Assembly: GCA_019638235.1 (NCBI GenBank)
Contig: JAHBUE010000001.1
Coordinates: 124,001-188,000 of the forward strand
DNA from: Cyclobacteriaceae bacterium
Lineage (GTDB): Bacteria; Bacteroidota; Bacteroidia; Cytophagales; Cyclobacteriaceae
Reading direction: 5' to 3'
Length of the DNA stretch: 64,000 bases
Positions 15,648-24,165 of the stretch are shown in pieces (within the stretch, counting starts at the first letter, position 1; each line of letters begins with the position of its first letter). The notes beneath the pieces were generated by a model, which was not told the DNA's origin, made no database searches, and saw only the letters and a program-made list of their open reading frames with translations. The position numbers and the translations under genes are program-made.

Positions 15648-18266
15648 TCAATTATCCGAAAAACGAATAGCAATGTTTGTAGCAATACCCACCCGGAAGC
15701 CATAGCCCAGGTATTGTCCATCGCGGAAAGCCACTGCCGCCTCTAACCTGAAAATTCTGAGGATGCCATCAATGGTATAGCCCACTTCGGTATAGTGCTT
15801 TGACGTGGGCGTGGCTAAGTAATTCACAAAAACGTTTTCGCGAATACCAAACATCCGCACTTCAGGAATGGACGTAACCAAAAACTTTCGGAACTGATAA
15901 TGCACGTTGGCGGCAATGTATTTATCGGCTGTGCTGTAACGATAGTAGTCCAGCAACCGGAAATTCCCCACCGGGTCGGAAGTAACAAAGGGCGTTTGAT
16001 TACCCAAAAAATGTTTGTAATCCATAAAGCCCAAACTATCGGAATTTAGAAATGCACCACCGCGTAAAAAGAAGTGCATACGGCCACGCACGCCAATGGC
16101 TACTTCGTGCTTCATGCCCAGCTCAAGCTGGTCGAAATTGATTTCACTATCAAGCAATCCTGAAAACCCTTTGCGATAGGTGAACAACAGTGTTGGTGTA
16201 GAGCTTTCTATTTCGTTTCTTCTACCATTTCTTATCCGGTATTTTAACCAGGGGCGTGCAGCTACATGCACCGACCCCACCAGCGCACTGTGGTCGTTAA
16301 AGCCCGTGTTTGTCAACTCTTCATTAACAGGCGCATTGGGTGTGTAGTCCTCAATTTTTTTACGGTTAATCCATTTCACATCCGAGTTGTTAAACAACTC
16401 TCTTCGCGTTGCCCACGACCACGAGGTTTCAGCAGTTAGTTTTGGGTTGAACCTTCTGCGATAGAGTACATCCACAAAATCGCGTTCATATAGTTTCATC
16501 AGGTTTTGCTCCAGGAACAACGTGGTGAAGGTGTTTACAATAGGAAGAATCGGCTCCTCGGCATTGAATTGTTTTACATAGCGGCCACCCTGCACTTCAA
16601 AACGGTAGTTGTTGTTGCGCAACCGAAACGTTAAGTGCCCCGATAATTTCTCGCGTGCAAATGAATACCGCAACGTGGGCATAATATTCAACCGGGTTTT
16701 GAATGTGTCCTGAAGAATGGAACCGAAATTCATCCGGTAAATAATGTTAAAGCCCTCTACCGTGTTAAAGCCTGGATCCGGAAACCTGATTTGAAAATTG
16801 GAGTGCTTTGAAATTTTATACGTGTCGCCTAACAGTAAGTCCCAGGGTTGAAATCCTTTTTTGTTCTTTTCCGAACGTTTAACCGTATCGCCTTCTTCTT
16901 TCTTACGCTCTTCAATTGCTATGCTGTCGGTTTTCTGATAGCCTTTTAATTCTTCCGTTGTTAATGGTATCGGGCGGATTTTTGCCCAGTAGGCCGAGTC
17001 TTTCTTGTAAGCTCCGCTATCAATTTTAAATGTTGTGTTCGAAAGCACTTCCGGCTCTGCCGATTCCTTCCGCTCTTGCTTTTCGTACTCCTTAATGATA
17101 GAACGCAGTTCTTTACGGGTAATTTCCTTATCGGATGCAAGGCGCTCCTGAAGTTGCTGATTTTTCTGTTCGTGTTTTTGTGCTAATTGTTTTGCTTCGT
17201 CTTTAAAGATCTTTTCATCAATCACCTTCATTTCTTCAACCTGAAGGTCGGGGTTTAATTCAATTTTATAATCGCTTACAGTAGCTAAATAGTTGTACAC
17301 AAATTCAAACCCAAAAAAACGTCCGCCAATATCAAATTGCTGCGATACGGGCATCCAAGCCTTGTCTTCAACCGGAGCATACACTTGCTTTACGCCAATG
17401 CGCACACCCAGCTTGGTGGTTTTTAAATCCAAGCTATGAATAGCCCACCAGTCTTCCACGATAAAGATTGTTCCTTCCACCACATTATCGCCACGCGAGC
17501 GTGGAGTAACTTTTATCTGACTTACTTCATAGTTGCGGTCTTTAAATGTTCCCTGGTACTCAAATTTATAATACCCAAATGCCGCAGGCGATAAAGGCGA
17601 AACCGTTTCGGCAATTACCGGCTGATAAAAACTTCCGAAAATAAAAGCATTTGGCGAAGTGTTGTTATCCTTTCCATCGCTGCGTATGGAAATAACTTTT
17701 TCTTCAAACGTATTGGGGCGTTTATATTTTATTTCACTTACCGATTCAGAAATAAAAACACGGTCTTTTTCAATACCTTCTTTTTCCAATGCCTTTTTTG
17801 CAAGCCAGGGGTAATCAACTAACTTACCTTTTCCTTTAATATATACTTGCGCTGTGTAGCTATCGAGTTGTTGTGTATGATATTTCGCTTTGGCAATCGC
17901 CTTGCGCATTATGGTGTAGGCAGGGTCTTCATTGCCCGAAGTAACGGTAATGTTTTGCAGTACCACCACCTGCGATTTCATGGTAACATCAATCACCTCA
18001 AAACTTTCGCCCACTGTTACGCTTCGCTCCTGCGTTTCATACCCTAAATACTGATACACCAGGTCGTAAGTACCGGCAGGTATGGTTAGCTCGTAAAAAC
18101 CATTTTCGTTAGAGGCGGTGCCGGTGCCCAATTGCCTGATGTAGATTGTGGCGTAAGCCAGCACGGAGCCATCGTCTGCTTTAATAGTGCCACGAATGCC
18201 ACCGGCCATAGCCGATACAGAAACGGATAAACATAAAAGGCAGAGAAGTTTTTTAAGGATCGTCAT
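15648..18266 (-). CDS. DUF5686 family outer-membrane protein with carboxypeptidase-regulatory domain
   Basis: An 872-residue envelope protein. The ATG at 18266 gives a signal peptide (MTILKKLLCLLCLSVSVSAMA). Residues about 23-105 are a carboxypeptidase-D regulatory-like beta domain (GTIKADDGSVLAYATIYI ... YDLVYQYLGYETQ), and the rest is the DUF5686 region: a periplasmic part (YTIMRKAIAKAKYH, YKRPNTFEEKVISIRSDG) with a charged coiled-coil stretch near residues 365-420, then a beta-rich C-terminal half likely to form an outer-membrane barrel. Function unknown. It is the last gene of the sigma-gmk-nadD strand and is 59 bases after nadD. Confidence 0.86.
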   Translation of the reverse strand: MTILKKLLCLLCLSVSVSAMAGGIRGTIKADDGSVLAYATIYIRQLGTGTASNENGFYELTIPAGTYDLVYQYLGYETQERSVTVGESFEVIDVTMKSQVVVLQNITVTSGNEDPAYTIMRKAIAKAKYHTQQLDSYTAQVYIKGKGKLVDYPWLAKKALEKEGIEKDRVFISESVSEIKYKRPNTFEEKVISIRSDGKDNNTSPNAFIFGSFYQPVIAETVSPLSPAAFGYYKFEYQGTFKDRNYEVSQIKVTPRSRGDNVVEGTIFIVEDWWAIHSLDLKTTKLGVRIGVKQVYAPVEDKAWMPVSQQFDIGGRFFGFEFVYNYLATVSDYKIELNPDLQVEEMKVIDEKIFKDEAKQLAQKHEQKNQQLQERLASDKEITRKELRSIIKEYEKQERKESAEPEVLSNTTFKIDSGAYKKDSAYWAKIRPIPLTTEELKGYQKTDSIAIEERKKEEGDTVKRSEKNKKGFQPWDLLLGDTYKISKHSNFQIRFPDPGFNTVEGFNIIYRMNFGSILQDTFKTRLNIMPTLRYSFAREKLSGHLTFRLRNNNYRFEVQGGRYVKQFNAEEPILPIVNTFTTLFLEQNLMKLYERDFVDVLYRRRFNPKLTAETSWSWATRRELFNNSDVKWINRKKIEDYTPNAPVNEELTNTGFNDHSALVGSVHVAARPWLKYRIRNGRRNEIESSTPTLLFTYRKGFSGLLDSEINFDQLELGMKHEVAIGVRGRMHFFLRGGAFLNSDSLGFMDYKHFLGNQTPFVTSDPVGNFRLLDYYRYSTADKYIAANVHYQFRKFLVTSIPEVRMFGIRENVFVNYLATPTSKHYTEVGYTIDGILRIFRLEAAVAFRDGQYLGYGFRVGIATNIAIRFSDN

Positions 18267-18325
18267 GCAGCCGGGGGACTTGGTACTATTCGTAACGAGA
18301 TGCAAAAAATATGCACAAAGTTGTT

Positions 18326-18898
18326 TCAGTGGTAAAATTTTTTTGCCCGGATAATGGCTTCAACAGCATCCGGAACAAGATAACGCACAGACTGATTCTT
18401 TCTGATGCAGTTCCTGATAAATGTTGCTGAAATGTCCATCATGGGGGCTTCAACTAATTTTACGTTAGGATGACGACTAAGTTCGGAATTTGTTACATTC
18501 GGTCGCGGGTAAACATACAAGCCGTAATCCTCCACAATGCGCTCGTAATTTTTCCACCGGGTAAAGCTGGCCAGGTTATCACCACCAATAATTACCTTAA
18601 ATTCCTTATCGGGATGCTTCTCTGACAAGTGAACCAGTGTATGTATGGTGTAATTCGGTTTGGGCAGGTGAAACTCAACATCTGAAACCTCCAGTTTATA
18701 ATTCTCATAAACGGCAGCCCGCACCATATCGTACCGGTCAAAATCGTGAAGCAAACCCTTGCTGGGTTTATGCGGATTTTGCGGGGTAACCACAAACCAT
18801 ACTTTTTGCAGGTCGGTAGTTTCGGCCATGATGCTGGCAACAATCATGTGCCCGGTGTGAATGGGATTAAAGGAGCCGAAAAAGAGGCCGATTTTCAC
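18326..18898 (-). CDS. nadD: Nicotinate-nucleotide adenylyltransferase
   Basis: A 190-residue nucleotidyltransferase that makes nicotinic acid adenine dinucleotide from NaMN and ATP in NAD synthesis. GLFFGSFNPIHTGHMIVA contains the GSFxPxHxGH signature, FVVTPQNPHK is the second conserved block, IIGGDNLASFTRWKNYE the third, and MMDISATFIRNCIRKNQSVRYLVPDAV the C-terminal ISSTxIR-type motif (here ISATFIR). Length fits the family. It follows gmk by 17 bases on the same strand. Confidence 0.96.
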   Translation of the reverse strand: MKIGLFFGSFNPIHTGHMIVASIMAETTDLQKVWFVVTPQNPHKPSKGLLHDFDRYDMVRAAVYENYKLEVSDVEFHLPKPNYTIHTLVHLSEKHPDKEFKVIIGGDNLASFTRWKNYERIVEDYGLYVYPRPNVTNSELSRHPNVKLVEAPMMDISATFIRNCIRKNQSVRYLVPDAVEAIIRAKKFYH

Positions 18899-18915
18899 GA
18901 GATAAGGTGAATAGT

Positions 18916-19485
18916 TTATTGTTGTTTAAACGCATCATATAATCGCTGAGCTTCAGCCAGCGACTTGTCAAGGTCTTCATTTACCAGCACCACATCAAAC
19001 TTATCTGCAAAAGTCATTTCAAATTTTGCTTTGAACAATCGCTGCGAGAGGCTGGCATGTGATTCGGTTCCTCTATTGTGAAGGCGTTGCTCCAGTGTAT
19101 CGATGGAAGGGACTTTCACAAAAACAGCTAACGCATTTTTTTCAAAATATTTTTTTAGCGCCAGGCCGCCTTTAACATCCACATCAAAAATTACATTTTT
19201 CCCTTCATCCCAGATGCGCTGAATTTCGGTTTTTAGTGTACCGTAGTAATTGCCTTCATACACTTCTTCCCATTCAATAAATTCATTGTTATCAATTTTC
19301 TTTTTGAAATCTTCCGGGGTAAGAAAGTAATAATCTTTGCCGTGTTCTTCTTTGCGGCCACGCTTATCGCGGGTAGAGGCAGAAATAGAAAAACCCAGGT
19401 CGGCATTGCTGCCCAACAAATGTTTTACAATAGTTGTTTTTCCGGAGCCGGATGGCGCACTGAAAATAATTGCTTTTCCGGCCAT
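18916..19485 (-). CDS. gmk: Guanylate kinase
   Basis: A 189-residue guanylate kinase converting GMP to GDP. The P-loop [12 protein letters not shown] is at the N terminus, followed by [25 protein letters not shown], the GMP-binding [13 protein letters not shown], and [15 protein letters not shown]. The start codon overlaps the last base of the anti-sigma gene, which implies translational coupling. Next to nadD and an ECF sigma pair it forms a conserved Bacteroidota neighbourhood. Confidence 0.97.
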   Translation of the reverse strand: MAGKAIIFSAPSGSGKTTIVKHLLGSNADLGFSISASTRDKRGRKEEHGKDYYFLTPEDFKKKIDNNEFIEWEEVYEGNYYGTLKTEIQRIWDEGKNVIFDVDVKGGLALKKYFEKNALAVFVKVPSIDTLEQRLHNRGTESHASLSQRLFKAKFEMTFADKFDVVLVNEDLDKSLAEAQRLYDAFKQQ

Positions 19486-19748
19486 TAATGCGGTAGGTTT
19501 TGACTGATTTGACTTTTTATTTTTTCAATCAGCTCAGGGGGCGCACCCTTGCCGTTGCATTTTGATTTGATGAGCACTTTTAACGTTACATCAAGGTTGT
19601 ACTCTTTGTAACACGGCATGCACTCATCAAGGTGTGCTTTAAAAGCATGTTGTTGCTCCGGTGTGGCATCTCCATCGAGGATGAGTTGCAGCATTTCCAT
19701 GCAGGATAGCGAGTTGCCGGGTTTCGAAGGTTCGGTACAGTCGGGCAT
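19485..19748 (-). CDS. Small zinc-binding anti-sigma factor
   Basis: An 87-residue cytoplasmic protein of the zinc-finger anti-sigma type. It has [35 protein letters not shown] with the HxxxCxxC arrangement (His, Cys, Cys) plus an N-terminal Cys that together can bind zinc in the ZAS manner. Five bases separate it from the sigma gene upstream, so it very likely holds that sigma factor inactive until a stress signal releases it. There is no transmembrane segment, unlike many ECF anti-sigmas, which favours a redox-type signal; that last point is inference. Confidence 0.85.
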   Translation of the reverse strand: MPDCTEPSKPGNSLSCMEMLQLILDGDATPEQQHAFKAHLDECMPCYKEYNLDVTLKVLIKSKCNGKGAPPELIEKIKSQISQNLPH

Positions 19749-19753
19749 ATAGG

Positions 19754-20353
19754 CTATGTGTTTTTGTATCCCATTTTATTGGCGTAGTCGCTCAATTTTT
19801 CCTTTAGCAGGTTACGCGCCCGGTGCAGACGGCTTCTAACCGTGCCGATAGGTATATCGAGTATTTTTGCCATTTCATCGTATTTGAATCCTTCCAGGTC
19901 GCAAAGAATAATAACGGTTCTGAAATCAACATCAAGCGAATTTAACGCATTGGAAATTTCATCTCCAATCATATCCTGTAACGATTCTACGCGCAGATCC
20001 GGGGTAATCTGCCGGTCAACATCATCCGAATTATAATAGGTCTCAACATCCTGGTAATCAACTTTTGCCGGTTCCTTGCTTTTCTTCCGGTAGTCGTTGA
20101 TAAAACTGTTTTTTAAAATGCGGAACAGCCAGGCTTTGGCATTAGTTCCTTTCTCGAAAGAATCTATGAACCGAAATGCCTTCAGGTAGGTATCCTGCAC
20201 CAGGTCGTTGGCATCATCTTCATCAAAGGTAAGCCTGTACGCGAAGTTGTGCATGGAGTTAATGTGGGGCATAAACTCCTTGTCGAAGATTTCCGCCTTC
20301 TCTGGTTCGGTGTAGTGTTGGCGCGGAACGTCTTGTATTTCTTCGTCAGTCAT
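19754..20353 (-). CDS. ECF-type RNA polymerase sigma factor
   Basis: A 199-residue sigma-70 family factor with only regions 2 and 4. Region 2 is DKEFMPHINSMHNFAYRLTFDEDDANDLVQDTYLKAFRFIDSF and KAWLFRILKNSFINDYRK; region 4 is LNSLDVDFRTVIILCDLEGFKYDEMAKILDIPIGTVRSRLHRARNLLKE, with the PIGTVRSRLHRAR recognition helix. Paired with the zinc anti-sigma immediately downstream. The same operon contains gmk and nadD, so housekeeping nucleotide enzymes sit behind a stress-sigma promoter. This arrangement resembles the SigH-type group of high-GC ECFs; exact ECF subgroup was not assigned. Confidence 0.93.
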   Translation of the reverse strand: MTDEEIQDVPRQHYTEPEKAEIFDKEFMPHINSMHNFAYRLTFDEDDANDLVQDTYLKAFRFIDSFEKGTNAKAWLFRILKNSFINDYRKKSKEPAKVDYQDVETYYNSDDVDRQITPDLRVESLQDMIGDEISNALNSLDVDFRTVIILCDLEGFKYDEMAKILDIPIGTVRSRLHRARNLLKEKLSDYANKMGYKNT

Positions 20354-20401
20354 TAAGGCAAAAGTACTTTATAGAAACCGAACTTTTTAAGCTTCAAAAA
20401 G

Positions 20402-21547
20402 TTATTTATTGACTATTTCACAATAAATATCGCGCAGGTTTTCATGCATGCGTTTCATAGTAAATTGATTTTCCACTTTAGCTCTGGCCGCTTTACCCAG
20501 TGTCTGGCGCAGTTCTTTGTTGTGATACAAACGAAGCAACTGCTGCGAAAGCGAGTCCGTATCACGTTCGTCAACCAATAATCCGCTCACCTCGTTTTCA
20601 ACAGCCAGTGGTATGCCTGCGTGGCGGGTAGAAATAACAGCTCTGCCCATAGCCATAGCTTCGAGCAAACCAACCGGCAAGCCCTCGGTTTCACCATTAC
20701 CGGCCACACGGCTATTAAGCACAAACACCTCGCATTGCTGCATCAGTTCTTTTACTTCCTTAGGGGATTTCCAGCCGTGAAAAACAACTTTCGATTCAAG
20801 ATTATATTCTTTCACCAACGCAAAACATTCGTTTCGTTCACGGCCTGTACCCACAATGTGCAACGTCATTTGGTCAGCTTCCTTTGTTGCACTGGCAAAG
20901 GCACGGATTAAGTCGGGTACGCCCTTTTTTTCTATCAACCGGCCAACGTGTAAAATGTTAAAGGAGTTTGGCTGAATAGCAGAGGTGTCAGCTGTAAACT
21001 GGTCAATGTCTATACCGTACGGCACCCAATGTACTTTCTTCTTATGGTCTTCGCTCAGGGGCAGAATATCCGCCATGCCTGTATTGCATATAATAATCGC
21101 AGAGGCGTAATCAAACACATCTTTCAACCCTTCACGATATACACGGTTGGATAATTTTCTGGAGGCATCAAAGCCGTGAAAAGAAACCACCATAGGTACG
21201 TTTAACTGTTTAGCCAATGGCAAAATACGAACACCGTTATCACCAAACTGCGCATGAAGTAAATCAAAAGACTCATCTTTCAGTAATTGCTTCATTTTTG
21301 CAATCGACTTTTCTCCATAACCAAGCTGTTTGCCAAACCATTTTGTAAAAAGCCAATAAGTTAAGGGGCGGCTGAATTTGAATTTGGTAAAGGTATTGGT
21401 TGGCATTTCAGCCGAATGCAAATACCGATTGGCCAATAAGAAAGGTTGTATGAAAGAATTTATAGCCTGACGGTAAATAAACGTTTCACTCTTTTTGAAA
21501 AAGTAAGTGCGGTAAAATAATACACGGGGTTTTGCAGCGCCTGGCAC
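20402..21547 (-). CDS. Glycosyltransferase family 4 protein
   Basis: A 381-residue GT-B glycosyltransferase. The N domain has LLHAQFGDNGVRILPLAKQLNVPMVVSFHGFDAS; the C domain has NILHVGRLIEKKGVPDLIRAF, VVFHGWKSPKEVKELM and ETEGLPVGLLEAMAMGRAVISTRHAGIP with the EGxxxxxxE donor-binding pair. This is typical of GT4 enzymes that transfer hexoses from nucleotide sugars in exopolysaccharide or glycan synthesis. No signal peptide; cytoplasmic or membrane-associated. It stands without other polysaccharide genes, so the acceptor is unknown. Confidence 0.9.
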   Translation of the reverse strand: MPGAAKPRVLFYRTYFFKKSETFIYRQAINSFIQPFLLANRYLHSAEMPTNTFTKFKFSRPLTYWLFTKWFGKQLGYGEKSIAKMKQLLKDESFDLLHAQFGDNGVRILPLAKQLNVPMVVSFHGFDASRKLSNRVYREGLKDVFDYASAIIICNTGMADILPLSEDHKKKVHWVPYGIDIDQFTADTSAIQPNSFNILHVGRLIEKKGVPDLIRAFASATKEADQMTLHIVGTGRERNECFALVKEYNLESKVVFHGWKSPKEVKELMQQCEVFVLNSRVAGNGETEGLPVGLLEAMAMGRAVISTRHAGIPLAVENEVSGLLVDERDTDSLSQQLLRLYHNKELRQTLGKAARAKVENQFTMKRMHENLRDIYCEIVNK

Positions 21548-21624
21548 AAGTATTTTTTTGTGAAAGATAATGAATGTTTGTCGTGAGATGCAATCGTATT
21601 ATCCCACCAGGGTGATAGTATATT

Positions 21625-21659
21625 AAAAAATCGTGCTGCCGCTCATTACGGCAGCACGA
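21625..21659 (-). terminator. Strong hairpin terminator after the vWA gene
   Basis: TCGTGCTGCCG (21631-21641) and CGGCAGCACGA (21649-21659) are perfect 11-base arms with a 7-base loop. On the minus strand the stem is followed by TTTTTT, a canonical intrinsic terminator, and it lies 20 bases downstream of the stop of the leftward vWA gene. Confidence 0.92.
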
Positions 21660-21679
21660 CTGAAAAATCAGGAACAGGC

Positions 21680-23515
21680 TTATCGCTTGGCCACCACCCC
21701 GCCATACGATTTCACCATGTTGATAAACTCAATGCGGTAGCCCTCTTTATCTAACCCCTTTGCGCCTTGCGCCAGCGCAACCACATCATTGTACGAATAT
21801 GATTTTACATATTCCGATTCGCGCAGCAACATACCAAATGCCGCTACGGCTGCCGACCACCGGAAGTTGTCGGAAGTCTGGTTGAGCGCTACTCCGTTAT
21901 CCATCATCGGTTGCACAATCAGCTTGCTGGTTTCTGATTCGGGATGCTTGTACCGAAACTTCACCGTCATCAACTCTTTCGACTTAGCTGCCGAAGGGTC
22001 AATTTTCGTGGTTTGATACTTCAGCGGGTCGATGGTAAAAAATTCACTCTCCACCCCTACCGGAATAATTTCATACAATGCCGTTACGGTGTGGCCGGAA
22101 CCCAAGTCACCGGCATCTTTCTTGTCGTTGTTGAAATCTTCATTCTTCAACAACCGGTTCTCATAACCAATCAGCCGATAGGCTTTTACTTTTGCAGGAT
22201 TAAATTCTACCTGGAGCTTTACATCTTTCGCGATAGTAAACAGCGTTCCGCCAAATTCATTCACCAACACTTTCTTGGCTTCCATAATGTTATCAATGTA
22301 AGCATAGTTGCCATTTCCTTTCATCGACAAGGTTTTCATTTTTGAATCTTTGTAATTGCCCATGCCAAATCCCAACAGGGTAAGAAACACACCACCTTGT
22401 TTTTCTTTTTCGATTAGTTGTTCCATAGCCGCATTGCTGGATTCGCCAATGTTAAAGTCGCCATCCGTAGCCAGAATCACGCGGTTGTTTCCTTCTTTCT
22501 TGAAATGTTTTTTTGCAACAGCATAAGCCAGTTTAATACCGGCCCCACCGGCTGTTGAGCCACCGGCTTCCAGCCTGTCGAGTGCATCAATAATTTTTTT
22601 CTTTTCCGCACCCGATGTCGGTTCTAACACTAAACCGGCAGCACCGGCATACACCACAATCGCCACATGGTCTTGCGGGCGCAATTCATTCACCAGCATT
22701 TTAAATGACGATTTAAGCAACGGAAGTTTATTCGGTTCATCCATAGAGCCTGAAACATCAATCAGGAACACTAAGTTAGAAGGCGGAAGGCTTTCCGTAG
22801 CGATGCGCTTGCCCTGCAATCCAATGTGTACCAGTTTGTGTTTCGGATTCCACGGAGCAGACGAAATTTCGGTGATGATATTGAACGGGTGTTCGTTTTT
22901 CGGTTGTTCATAATCGTAATCAAAGTAATTCACCAATTCTTCTATGCGCACGGCATCTTTGGGCGGCCGCTGACCGTTGTTCAAAAACCTGCGCATGTTG
23001 CTGTACGAAGCCGCATCTACATCAATTGAAAACGTTGAAAGCGGATTGCGCAGCGCATCGTGAAAAATATTTTCATTGATGCCGTCATACTCTTCCGTAT
23101 TCCAATCGGGGCGCTGATAGTCGTACACCGCTGCAGGCGCAGCGTATTCGGCTTTTGTCATTGCCCGTTTGTACGAGCGAGTGCCGTATCCTGTCACCAC
23201 TACTTCGTTGAGTTGCGCTACATCAGCCGAAAGCGCGACATCAATCACACTGCGCGAGCCTGCTTTTATTTCCTGCGTGCGGAAGCCGATAGATGAAAAA
23301 ACAAGTGTTCCGCCATTAGCCGGAATTTTAATAGTGTACTTTCCGTGAACATCCGTTATTGTGCCGGTTGTTGTTCCCTTCAGTGTAACGGTTACACCCG
23401 ACAATGCCGTTCCGTCTTCGGCAAAAGTAACCGTGCCGGTAATCACTCTTTCCTGCATCTGGAAGCCGAGGCTTGTAAAAAGCAGGGCACTCATCATTAA
23501 AAATTGCGTTTTCAT
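21680..23515 (-). CDS. vWA domain protein with SusC-like N-terminal domain (YfbK-type)
   Basis: A 611-residue secreted protein. After a signal peptide, residues 25-100 form a carboxypeptidase-regulatory domain (GTVTFAEDGTALSGVTVTL) ending in VVVTGYGT at 106-112, the sequence that precedes the plug in SusC receptors, but no barrel follows. Residues about 135-245 are the YfbK-type N domain (FSIDVDAASYSNMRRFLNNGQ.PP..AVRIEELVNYFDYDY). The vWA domain has a complete MIDAS start DVSGS at 253-257 and T/D positions in later loops (ATDGDFNIG). The end is the DUF3520-type region. It probably binds a metal-dependent partner in the periplasm. Divergent from the sigma/anti-sigma pair at 23602. Confidence 0.88.
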   Translation of the reverse strand: MKTQFLMMSALLFTSLGFQMQERVITGTVTFAEDGTALSGVTVTLKGTTTGTITDVHGKYTIKIPANGGTLVFSSIGFRTQEIKAGSRSVIDVALSADVAQLNEVVVTGYGTRSYKRAMTKAEYAAPAAVYDYQRPDWNTEEYDGINENIFHDALRNPLSTFSIDVDAASYSNMRRFLNNGQRPPKDAVRIEELVNYFDYDYEQPKNEHPFNIITEISSAPWNPKHKLVHIGLQGKRIATESLPPSNLVFLIDVSGSMDEPNKLPLLKSSFKMLVNELRPQDHVAIVVYAGAAGLVLEPTSGAEKKKIIDALDRLEAGGSTAGGAGIKLAYAVAKKHFKKEGNNRVILATDGDFNIGESSNAAMEQLIEKEKQGGVFLTLLGFGMGNYKDSKMKTLSMKGNGNYAYIDNIMEAKKVLVNEFGGTLFTIAKDVKLQVEFNPAKVKAYRLIGYENRLLKNEDFNNDKKDAGDLGSGHTVTALYEIIPVGVESEFFTIDPLKYQTTKIDPSAAKSKELMTVKFRYKHPESETSKLIVQPMMDNGVALNQTSDNFRWSAAVAAFGMLLRESEYVKSYSYNDVVALAQGAKGLDKEGYRIEFINMVKSYGGVVAKR

Positions 23516-23601
23516 AACAGTTTTGTTTGGTTTACAGGGTTGAGATGCGGGTGTTATTCATTTTCCATAAACCAATCGAAATATTTTTCTATAATTAAGA
23601 A

Positions 23602-24165
23602 ATGCTTTTCAGCAAGCCCATAACAGAAATATCCGACCAGGAACTGATTGCGCAGTATCGCAACACCAGCGATATAGAGGCATTGGGTTACCTGTACACG
23701 CGCTATACCGCGTTGGTTTACGGGGTTTGTATGAAATACCTGAAAGACCGGGATGAAGCTAAAGATGCCGTGATGGGTATTTTTGAAAAACTAATCGGCA
23801 CCTTGCAGGAGCACGAGGTAACACACTTTAAAAGCTGGCTGTATGTAACCGCCCGTAATTATTGCCTGATGCACCTGCGGGCCAATAAAAACAAGCAAAC
23901 AGAAGAATTACCGCCCTTTCTTATGGAATCGGACGGCTTTACGCATCTGGAAGAGGGCAGTGAACTGGAAGAAAATCTCGTTAAATTGGAAAACTGCATT
24001 GAAAAGCTGGCCGGTGAACAACAACAGTGTGTGCGGTTGTTCTATTTGCAGCAGAAATGCTACCAGGAAATTGGTGATGCAACAGGGTATGATTTGAAAA
24101 AGGTGAAAAGCTACATTCAAAACGGAAAGCGGAATTTAAAAATCTGTATGGAAGCGAATGACTGA
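23602..24165 (+). CDS. ECF-type RNA polymerase sigma factor
   Basis: A 187-residue sigma factor. Region 2: LIAQYRNTSDIEALGYLYTRYTALVYGVCMKYLKDRDEAKDAVMGIFEKLI and FKSWLYVTARNYCLMHLR. Region 4: LAGEQQQCVRLFYLQQKCYQEIGDATGYDLKKVKSYIQNGKRNLKI. The ORF overlaps the next gene by 8 bases, which points to coupling with the membrane anti-sigma/TonB protein. Divergent from the vWA gene whose N-terminal domain is similar to one in the next protein. Probably one regulated envelope-response unit. Confidence 0.92.
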   Translation: MLFSKPITEISDQELIAQYRNTSDIEALGYLYTRYTALVYGVCMKYLKDRDEAKDAVMGIFEKLIGTLQEHEVTHFKSWLYVTARNYCLMHLRANKNKQTEELPPFLMESDGFTHLEEGSELEENLVKLENCIEKLAGEQQQCVRLFYLQQKCYQEIGDATGYDLKKVKSYIQNGKRNLKICMEAND

